From DATENM01 sp045807765 (GTDB taxonomy: Bacteria > Acidobacteriota > Blastocatellia > UBA7656), in contig JBJMGU010000106.1 in the NCBI GenBank assembly GCA_045807765.1, forward strand, positions 1 to 63,213: a DNA stretch of 63,213 nt. Reading direction: 5' to 3'. Below are positions 57,049 to 63,213 of the stretch, one piece after another (the stretch's first letter is position 1; each line of letters starts with the position of its first letter). The notes below the pieces were generated by a model, which did not search any database, was not told the origin of the DNA, and saw only the letters and a list, made by a program, of their open reading frames with translations. A program made the translations under genes and the position numbers.

Positions 57049-58830
57049 ATGACAAGCAAAGCCGAAGAGATTATTGCCATTAAAGGCGGCGAATTCCTGA
57101 CCACTGATCTCGCGCCCGAAGACATCTTCACGCCCGAAGAGATCAGCGACGAGCAGCGCATGTTTGCGCGCACCGCCGAAGAGTTCTTACGCAAAGAAGT
57201 CATCCCACGCGAAGACGAAATCTACGCCAAGAACTACGCCACTCACCGCGAGCTGATGCGCAAGGCGGGTGATCTCGGACTGCTCGCCATAGACATTCCC
57301 GAAGCTTACGGCGGGCTCGGCCTTCACAAAGTCAGCTCGGCCATCGTCGGTGAACAGTTCGCGCTGCAATCGTCGTTCGCCGGCACGCAGTCGTCGCACG
57401 TCAACATCGGCACGCTGCCCATCGTCTTCTTCGGCACCGAAGCGCAGAAGCAGAAGTACCTGCCCAAGCTTGCGACCGGCGAGATGATTGGCGCTTATGC
57501 GCTCACCGAGCCGCATTCCGGCTCCGACGCGCTCGCCGCCAAAACCAAAGCAGTGCTTTCCGAAGACGGTCAGCATTACATTCTCAACGGCCAGAAGATG
57601 TGGATCACTAACGGCGGCTTCGCCGATCTGTTCACGGTCTTTGCCAAAGTGGACGGTGAAAGGTTCACCGCCTTTCTGGTCGAGCGCGGGCCGGGCCTTG
57701 TGAGCGGCCACGAAGAAAAGAAGCTCGGCATTGATGGCTCTTCGACGACGGCGCTGATGCTCGAAGATTGCCGGGTGCCGGTGGAAAATCTGCTCGGCGA
57801 AATCGGGCGCGGTCACAAGATCGCTTTCAACGTGCTGAACATCGGGCGCTTGAAGCTCGGCGCGCGCTCCGTCGGCACGATGAAGCTGGCGCTCGGCCAG
57901 TCGGTTCAGTACGCCAAAGAGCGCCACCAGTTCGGCCAGGCCATCGCCAACTTCGGCTTGATCAAACAGAAGCTCGCCGAGATGGCTCTGCGGGCTTACG
58001 TCGGTGAAGCGATCCTCTATCGCACGCTTGGCATGATTGACGAGGCGCTGGAGCGCGCCGACAAAGACGACACACGGCAAGTCCTCAGCGTGCTTGAACA
58101 GTACGCCATCGAATGCTCGATCATTAAAGTCTGGGAGAGCGAAGCGCTCGGCTTTGTCGTTGACGAGCAGGTGCAAGTTTACGGCGGTTACGGCTACTCG
58201 AAAGATTACCCGGCAGAGCGCGCCTATCGTGACGCGCGCATCGCCCGCATCTACGAAGGCACCAACGAGATCAACCGCATCGTCATCGCGACACAGTTGC
58301 TGCGCCGCGCCAAAGCCGGCGAGCTTTCGCTGCTCGCCGCCGCCAGGTGCGTGCTCAAGGGCGCGGATCAAACGCGCGATACGATGACGCTATCGGTCGC
58401 TAACATCGCTTTCTCGGATGAAATCGCGATGGTCAGCCGGGCCAAAGCGATGACGCTGGCGGCGCTCGGCAGCGTCGCTCAAGCTTATGGCGACCACGCT
58501 CGCGATCAGCAAGAAGCGCTCGGCTTGATCAGCGACATGGTGATGGACGTTTACGCGATGGAGAGCGTTCTGCTGCGCACGCAAAAGCTGATGCTTGGGC
58601 GCGGCGCGCAGGCGGCCTCGGTGCAGAGCGACATCACGCGCGTCTACATCCGCGAAGCGATGACGCGCATCGAGCGCGCCGTACGTTTCGTGCTTACGGA
58701 AACGACGGACGAAGGCAAAGACAGCGCGTCATTGATCGAAAGCTTGATTCACCGCGCGCCCATCAAGATGATTGCCGCGCGCCGCCGCATCGCCGACGCC
58801 GTCATCGCCGCCGGCAAGTACAACCTGTAA
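57049..58830 (+). CDS. Acyl-CoA dehydrogenase with C-terminal extension
   Basis: 593 residues; ATG 57049. The three-domain dehydrogenase fold is clear: DLGLLAIDIPEAYGGLGLHK, AYALTEPHSGSDALAAKT (FAD-binding middle domain), KERHQFGQAIANFGLIKQKL, then VQVYGGYGYSKDYPAERAYR and the catalytic base in ARIYEGTNEINR (E403). The last 170 residues form an extra helical domain, as in VLCAD-type enzymes, giving a length well above the 380-residue short-chain type. It would oxidise fatty acyl-CoA to the 2-enoyl-CoA, feeding the electron-transferring flavoprotein. It is paired with the acyl-CoA synthetase and thioesterase next door. Confidence 0.92.
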   Translation: MTSKAEEIIAIKGGEFLTTDLAPEDIFTPEEISDEQRMFARTAEEFLRKEVIPREDEIYAKNYATHRELMRKAGDLGLLAIDIPEAYGGLGLHKVSSAIVGEQFALQSSFAGTQSSHVNIGTLPIVFFGTEAQKQKYLPKLATGEMIGAYALTEPHSGSDALAAKTKAVLSEDGQHYILNGQKMWITNGGFADLFTVFAKVDGERFTAFLVERGPGLVSGHEEKKLGIDGSSTTALMLEDCRVPVENLLGEIGRGHKIAFNVLNIGRLKLGARSVGTMKLALGQSVQYAKERHQFGQAIANFGLIKQKLAEMALRAYVGEAILYRTLGMIDEALERADKDDTRQVLSVLEQYAIECSIIKVWESEALGFVVDEQVQVYGGYGYSKDYPAERAYRDARIARIYEGTNEINRIVIATQLLRRAKAGELSLLAAARCVLKGADQTRDTMTLSVANIAFSDEIAMVSRAKAMTLAALGSVAQAYGDHARDQQEALGLISDMVMDVYAMESVLLRTQKLMLGRGAQAASVQSDITRVYIREAMTRIERAVRFVLTETTDEGKDSASLIESLIHRAPIKMIAARRRIADAVIAAGKYNL

Positions 58831-58848
58831 ATCCCAATCGAGGACGCT

Positions 58849-60543
58849 ATGAGAACTATCGCTCTCCTGCTCGTTATTCTATCGCTCTGTCTGCCGACGG
58901 CGTATTCGCAAGCCGATGGCGCGGACATTGTTTTCAGAAACGGCAATGTCTACACCGCCAACGACAGCGCGCCGCGCGCCGAAGCCGTCGCCGTCAAAGG
59001 TGATCGCATTGTCTTTGTCGGCTCGAACGAAGGCGCGAAACGTTTCATTGGCTCGCGGACGCGGGTGATCGATCTCAAGGGGCGCACGGTCGTCCCCGGC
59101 ATGACCGACGCCCACTGTCATTTGATTGGCGTTGGCCAGCGCGAGATGTCATTCAATCTCGAAGGCGTGATGAGCCTCGACGAATTGCTCATGCGCCTGA
59201 AAGAGCGTGTCGCCCGCGCCAAGCCCGGCGAATGGGTTACCGGGCGCGGCTGGATTGAAACCTTCTGGAAGCCGCCGGTCTTCCCTACCCGGCAAGACCT
59301 CGACCGAGTCGCGCCAAACAACCCTGTCTACTTGACGCGGGCTGACGGCCATGCGTCGGTTGCCAACAGCGCCGCTCTGAAGATTGCCGGCATCAACGCT
59401 TCGACGCCGAACCCCGACGGCGGCGAAATCCTGAAAGACAAAGCGACCGGCGAGCCGCACGGCATGTTGATTGACCATGCTCAGGCGTTGGTCGCGCGTC
59501 ACATCTCGTCGGCCACAGGCGCGGCGGCGCAGGCCGAGACCGAACAGGCCATCATCCTCGGCGCAAAGCGCAGCATAGAGCTTGGCTGGTGCCAGATTCA
59601 GGACGCCGGCGGCACCTACACAGACGTTAGCTTGATGCGCAAGCTTTACAAAGAAGGTCGAGTGAAGCTGCGCATCTATAAAGCCGTCTATGGCCCCGGC
59701 CCCGCGGCCACCAAGCTCATCGCGGATGGCATAAGCACAGGTGAATATGATCAGCGCTTCACACTGCGGACGATCAAGGTGGTGATGGACGGCGCGCTCG
59801 GCTCGCGCGGCGCGTGGCTGCTTGAGAAGTACGAGGACAGCGATTCGTCGGGGTTTGCGACTGTCAACGAAGATGACCTGCTACGGATGCTCATCGAAGC
59901 GCTGCGCAAAGGCATTCAAGTTGAAACCCACGCCATCGGCGACCGCGCCAACCGCGAGATTCTCAACCTCTACGAAAAAGCGATGAGTGCCGTGCCGCCC
60001 GGCGAGCGCAAAATCCGCGAGCCGCGCTGGCGTGTCGAGCATGCGCAGATCGTCAACCCCGTAGACATTCCGCGCTTTGCCCGCCTCGGCGTCATTCCTT
60101 CAATGCAGCCGTCGCACGCCATCGGTGATCTGCACTTCGCGCCGCGCCGCATCGGCATCAAGCGACTAGAAGGCGCTTATGCGTGGCAGAGCTTTTTAAA
60201 GAACGGCTCGATTATTGCCGGCGGCACGGACGCTCCGGTCGAGCGCGGCGAGCCGATGATTGAATTCTATGCGGCAGTGGCGCGCAAAGATCAGAAAGGC
60301 TTCACCGGCGAAGGCTGGCACCCTGAGCAAGCGGTGTCGCGCCAGCAAGCGCTAAAGATGTTCACCCTCTGGCCGGCATACGCGGCGTTTGAAGAGAGCC
60401 AGAAAGGCTCGATTGAAGTCGGCAAGCTCGCCGACCTGACGATACTCTCCGCCGACATCATGAAGGTTGCCGAACCCGAAATCTTGAAGACGCGCTGTGT
60501 GATGACGGTCATCGGCGGCGAGATCGTTTATCAGAAAGATTAG
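58849..60543 (+). CDS. Secreted amidohydrolase (YtcJ-like, amidohydrolase family 3)
   Basis: 564 residues; ATG 58849, 18 bases after the dehydrogenase stop. Signal peptide ALLLVILSLCLPTAYS. The metal-dependent hydrolase barrel is marked by GMTDAHCHLIGVG (HxH), VVMDGALGSRGAWLLEKY, VETHAIGDRANREILNLYEK, WRVEHAQIVNPVDIPR and GGTDAPVERGEP. An N-terminal beta-domain (VFRNGNVYTANDSAPRAEAV) and a matching C-terminal strand set complete the composite fold. Substrate is unknown for nearly all members of this family (amide or similar bonds). It is exported, so its role is probably separate from the cytoplasmic fatty-acid genes before it. Confidence 0.9.
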   Translation: MRTIALLLVILSLCLPTAYSQADGADIVFRNGNVYTANDSAPRAEAVAVKGDRIVFVGSNEGAKRFIGSRTRVIDLKGRTVVPGMTDAHCHLIGVGQREMSFNLEGVMSLDELLMRLKERVARAKPGEWVTGRGWIETFWKPPVFPTRQDLDRVAPNNPVYLTRADGHASVANSAALKIAGINASTPNPDGGEILKDKATGEPHGMLIDHAQALVARHISSATGAAAQAETEQAIILGAKRSIELGWCQIQDAGGTYTDVSLMRKLYKEGRVKLRIYKAVYGPGPAATKLIADGISTGEYDQRFTLRTIKVVMDGALGSRGAWLLEKYEDSDSSGFATVNEDDLLRMLIEALRKGIQVETHAIGDRANREILNLYEKAMSAVPPGERKIREPRWRVEHAQIVNPVDIPRFARLGVIPSMQPSHAIGDLHFAPRRIGIKRLEGAYAWQSFLKNGSIIAGGTDAPVERGEPMIEFYAAVARKDQKGFTGEGWHPEQAVSRQQALKMFTLWPAYAAFEESQKGSIEVGKLADLTILSADIMKVAEPEILKTRCVMTVIGGEIVYQKD

Positions 60544-60547
60544 AAGG

Positions 60548-60634
60548 AACCACCGATAAACACCGATAAACACCGATAAGAGATGAACCTAGATTCGCTC
60601 ATCATCTGTGTTCATCTGTGGTCATCTGTGGTTT
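60548..60634. repeat. Repeat of CACCGATAAA and CATCTGTGTT units
   Basis: The left arm has three tandem units of the type CACCGATAAA (60548-60579). The right arm has ATCTGTGTTCATCTGTGG and a further ATCTGTGGTTT (60603-60634). It is related to the palindrome after GH31 (42595-42672), whose right arm is nearly identical, but here the left arm has diverged so that pairing is imperfect. It lies just after the amidohydrolase stop. Confidence 0.75.
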
Positions 60635-60712
60635 CATTTTCCCGCGCCGCTTGCGCGTTCACCGCTGCGCCGCGTAGCATATCCGTAGGCGCTTGTTCTT
60701 TGGCGAGGTGCG

Positions 60713-61990
60713 ATGGCAAGACGAAAAGGCTGCCTGACCGGCTTGTTCTTTTTCGCAATTGTGATTGTCGCGGCGTTGTTGCTTGCGCCGCTTGTGCCAC
60801 TCGGCTGGCTCAAGCCGCGTGTCGAATCGCGACTATCGGCTACTCTCGGACGTCAAATCACTATCGATTCGCTGCGCGTCAGTTTCATCGGCGGCCCCTA
60901 TCTCATCATCCGCGGCATGACCGCCAAAGAAGATTCCGACTTCGGCAATGGTGATTTTCTCAAAGCCAATGAAGTGCGCGCCGATTTCTCGCTCACCGAT
61001 TATGCGCTCCACCGCCAGCTCATCATCCAAAAGCTGACCATCCGTTCGCCCGAATTCACCTTCATCAAAAACCCGAACGGCGCGTGGAGCTGGACGACGC
61101 TCGGCAACTCGACCCGTGTGGCGGCGACGACGCGGCAAAGCTTGCCGCTTGAGCCGCTGCTGTTGCTGTTTGCCGACGCTGGCAAGCCACAGCTTCAACA
61201 CTTCGCCATTGATGCGGCGAGTGTGCGGATGATTGACAAGACCGGCGCCCAGCCGCCCGAAACGCTTTACAAGAACGTCGCGCTCACAGCCGACATCAAC
61301 CCGGACAAAGACGACCCGGCGAGCCGCCATGCGACCGGCACATTGCGCATCGCCTCGGACGAAGCCGACGGCGCAGACACCTTGAAGGCCGAGCTGCCGT
61401 TTGCGCTGACGACGACGCCCGGCACTAACTCCGGCACGACCATCAAAGGCAGCTTCGGGCCAGGGCCGCTCGAAACCAAGAATTTCAGTGCCGTGCTGTT
61501 CAAAGTGGACGGCGAGTTTCTTTCCGGCCACACGGCCAACACCAGCGGCACCGGCCACATCTCAGCCAGCGCCATCTCGATCCCGGCCTTCAACGTCAGC
61601 GAACAGGTCGCCCAGGCGGCGCGCGTCAATCAGGTCGGCGATATGAAGGCCGGCACAGAGATCAGCGTGCTGGAGACCGATTTCAACTTTGCCGGAGACG
61701 TCGTCAATACGACCAATCTGCAACTGGCGGCACTCGATGGCCTGGGTGATGCGACTGCCGCCACCGGCTGGTTTAAGACGAAACCCGAATTGACTCTGAA
61801 CTACGCGGCGACGATTACGCTCTCGCAAGAAGCGACGACGCAGTTAAAGACCTCGGCGAATCCGCTGATCGGCGCGGCGGTCGCGGTGCTGGCCGACCGC
61901 AGCGGTCTGGCGGTTCCACTGAACATCACCGGCGACGTGCGTCACCCGCAGGTTCAGGTAGACATCCTAAGGGCGCTTGGAATGCGATGA
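60713..61990 (+). CDS. AsmA-like membrane-anchored protein
   Basis: 425 residues; ATG 60713. A single N-terminal membrane helix (GLFFFAIVIVAALLLAPLV) is followed by the AsmA-type opening: VESRLSATLGRQITIDSLRV and LIIRGMTAKEDSDFGNGDFL. ALHRQLIIQKLTIRSPEFTF follows, a beta-solenoid repeat style. The C-terminal part, with VNTTNLQLAALDGLGDATAA and LNYAATITLS, is the AsmA-like C-domain. The family is linked to outer-membrane lipid transport and assembly; the exact role here is unknown. The length is at the short end for the family. It starts 79 bases after the repeat. Confidence 0.8.
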   Translation: MARRKGCLTGLFFFAIVIVAALLLAPLVPLGWLKPRVESRLSATLGRQITIDSLRVSFIGGPYLIIRGMTAKEDSDFGNGDFLKANEVRADFSLTDYALHRQLIIQKLTIRSPEFTFIKNPNGAWSWTTLGNSTRVAATTRQSLPLEPLLLLFADAGKPQLQHFAIDAASVRMIDKTGAQPPETLYKNVALTADINPDKDDPASRHATGTLRIASDEADGADTLKAELPFALTTTPGTNSGTTIKGSFGPGPLETKNFSAVLFKVDGEFLSGHTANTSGTGHISASAISIPAFNVSEQVAQAARVNQVGDMKAGTEISVLETDFNFAGDVVNTTNLQLAALDGLGDATAATGWFKTKPELTLNYAATITLSQEATTQLKTSANPLIGAAVAVLADRSGLAVPLNITGDVRHPQVQVDILRALGMR

Positions 61991-61993
61991 AGA

Positions 61994-62089
61994 GGGGCTA
62001 GGGATTAGGGGCTAGGGACTAGGGGCCAGGGGAGCAGGAGCCGTTCAGTTGACTCTTCCCTAGTCCCCAGCCCCTATAGTCCCTAGCCC
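61994..62089. repeat. Inverted repeat of GGGGCTAGGGACTA-type units
   Basis: The left part (about 61994-62025) repeats GGGGCTAGGGATTA and GGGGCTAGGGACTA in tandem. The right part (about 62058-62089) has CCCTAGTCCC and GTCCCTAGCCC, the complement, across a 30-base spacer. It fills the gap between the AsmA-like gene and the lipoprotein gene, 20 bases before the latter. Confidence 0.75.
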
Positions 62090-62109
62090 TTGCTTCCGAC
62101 GGAGGATCA

Positions 62110-63036
62110 ATGTCACACAAGCTTATACGATGGTTCGCGGCACTGACTGGCCTGGCGCTCGTGCTGGCGGCGTTCGGTTGCAGCACGACGACCAACAGCA
62201 ATGCGGCGCTTAGCGTCAATACGAATGCCAACAGTAATGCCGCAACGTCGGCCAACGAGAATGCTAGCGCGGCGGGCGGCACGGCAGCGGGCGGGACATT
62301 TTCGACGCGCGAGCCGGATCGCTATGGCATGAAAATCAATATCAACCTCGAAGGCAGCGCCAACAACCGGCAGGGCGGCACGCAGGCCGAAATCGATTTC
62401 GCGCGCCTCGATGCCAACCGCCGCTGGACGCTGCGCGTGCCGGCGATTAATCAGGAAATCACCTATCTCGAAAAGCCGGGCTTGAAGTATCTGGTCATCC
62501 CATCGCGCAAGCAGTATGTCGAGCTGACGGATGAAGGTCTCGGCTTCCCGCTGCGCGACTTGCTGACGCCATCGGCGATGATGGAGCGATTGCAATCGAA
62601 GCCGCACGAGAATCTCGGCACCGAGACGGTCAACGGACGAACGGCGATGAAGTATCGCTTCACCGGCGCGGCCAACACCGGCACGTCGGCGGGCACGGCG
62701 CAGGCCGACAGCTTCATCTATATTGATCAAGAGACCAACCTGCCGCTGCGCATCGATCTGACGGCGACGACGACGAGCGGTGCCGTCGGGCGCGGCCTGC
62801 TTGAAACCCGTGACATTCAATTGAATCCCGACCCGGCGCAGTTTGAAGTGCCGACGGGTTTTCAGAAAGTCACCGGCCAGCAGCTCAAAGAACAGGTGCA
62901 GGGCTTTATCAGCTTCGTTCGTCTTATGGCTCCTTATCTGGGCCAGCAGCTCGCCTCGCCACAAGCGCCGCCACCGCCGCCAGCGGCAACCAATGCCAAT
63001 CGCGCGGCAACTAATGCCAACGCCAACCGGCCATAG
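62110..63036 (+). CDS. Lipoprotein with Asn/Ala-rich low-complexity tails
   Basis: 308 residues; ATG 62110 with GGAGG nine bases upstream. The lipobox is at Cys24 (LAAFGC). Residues 25-60 (NSNAALSVNTNANSNAATSA, then ENASAAGG) are an Asn/Ala-rich linker, and the end is ATNANRAATNANANRP, both typical of lipoproteins in Blastocatellia. The body is beta-rich (MKININLEGSANNRQGG, RLDANRRWTLRVPAINQEIT, FIYIDQETNLPLRIDLT) and resembles the DUF4412/LolA-like proteins that sense or carry lipids, but I see no family certain enough to name. It would sit in the outer or inner membrane facing the periplasm. A terminator follows. Confidence 0.7.
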   Translation: MSHKLIRWFAALTGLALVLAAFGCSTTTNSNAALSVNTNANSNAATSANENASAAGGTAAGGTFSTREPDRYGMKININLEGSANNRQGGTQAEIDFARLDANRRWTLRVPAINQEITYLEKPGLKYLVIPSRKQYVELTDEGLGFPLRDLLTPSAMMERLQSKPHENLGTETVNGRTAMKYRFTGAANTGTSAGTAQADSFIYIDQETNLPLRIDLTATTTSGAVGRGLLETRDIQLNPDPAQFEVPTGFQKVTGQQLKEQVQGFISFVRLMAPYLGQQLASPQAPPPPPAATNANRAATNANANRP

Positions 63037-63064
63037 CAACTGTCGGCGCGGGCAAACCATCTGC

Positions 63065-63117
63065 GCAATGCGAGTGAAGAAAAGTATGAGTCATCTTCAC
63101 TCGCGTTGCGTAGTTTT
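63065..63117 (+). terminator. Terminator after the last lipoprotein gene
   Basis: GCAATGCGAGTGAAGA (63065-63080) pairs with TCTTCACTCGCGTTGC (63094-63109) with one G-T pair, across a 13-base loop. A short T-run (TTTT, 63113-63116) follows. It lies 28 bases after the stop codon at 63036. Confidence 0.7.
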
Positions 63118-63213
63118 ATCCTGCCCTCTTGACGGCAGACAGACGTTGACGGTCGGCCTTGTTTCCATCGCGCGCTGTTAGAGCAGTATTCGATAGCGTT
63201 TGCCGTGTAGCGC

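Noticed and set aside
1..63213. tRNA, rRNA, tmRNA, insertion sequences, integrases
   Set aside because: No cloverleaf, rRNA segment, transposase or integrase signature was recognised on either strand by reading; a tRNAscan/Infernal search was not possible here.

Overview
The window (63.2 kb, GC-rich, densely coded, no rRNA, tRNA, transposase, phage integrase or CRISPR array seen) most resembles a chromosome segment of a soil-type Acidobacteriota, probably the Blastocatellia side. This is inferred from gene content: secreted glycoside hydrolases without TonB/Sus-type transporters, a lipoprotein with Asn/Ala-rich low-complexity tails, BTAD- and TPR-type regulators, and AGGAGG-like ribosome binding sites with some GTG starts. 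No marker gene is present to prove the taxon.

Layout. (1) 1-20.2 kb is the distal part of an extracellular contractile injection system (eCIS, phage-tail-like particle) locus. It holds the C-terminal end of a tail/baseplate protein, three long proteins that share an N-terminal module and carry different C-terminal parts (a beta-propeller-like region plus collagen-like repeats; a Cys-rich insert; a repeated tail-fibre region), a 67-residue coiled-coil protein, a tape-measure-like protein, and an Afp15-type AAA+ ATPase. Three large DUF4157 (eCIS-associated HExxH) proteins with unrelated C-termini follow: one with a PD-(D/E)xK-like motif, one with an RNNNPGN lysozyme-like motif, one unrecognised. 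A convergent BTAD/SARP-type regulator closes the locus. Sheath, tube and most baseplate genes must lie to the left of the window. (2) 20.8-22.6 kb: a lipid/diacylglycerol kinase and SurE nucleotidase. (3) 22.7-32.3 kb and 39.0-46.8 kb: a plant-cell-wall (xylan/xyloglucan/arabinan type) degradation set, GH9, GH3, GH67, GH127, then a Tat-exported TIM-barrel epimerase-like protein, GH31, GH97 and GH42, with a MazF/PemK toxin-antitoxin pair between GH3 and GH67. (4) 32.5-38.7 kb separates the two sugar blocks. It has a three-gene operon (small hydrophobic-hairpin protein, a catalytically dead caspase homologue, an intact caspase homologue), a 5'-truncated metzincin protease, and several proteins of unknown role. 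(5) 46.9-54.6 kb: a PflX-type radical SAM protein, a lipoprotein, a di-haem cytochrome whose first haem motif is CxxCQ, two small proteins (51 and 70 residues), a TPR-Fis regulator and a LysR regulator. (6) 54.6-63.2 kb: a cluster of DnaA-box-like 9-mers, then acyl-CoA synthetase, thioesterase, acyl-CoA dehydrogenase, a YtcJ-type amidohydrolase, an AsmA-like protein and a lipoprotein.

How the genes may work together. The eCIS block probably builds a syringe-like particle: the N-module proteins are candidate exterior or receptor-binding parts, and the DUF4157 proteins are candidate cargo. The hydrolases would take glucuronoxylan and xyloglucan down to monosaccharides outside the cytoplasm or in the periplasm. 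The best candidates for something not yet described are the three-paralogue N-module family of the eCIS, the DUF4157 cargo C-termini, and the pseudocaspase/caspase/membrane-protein operon.
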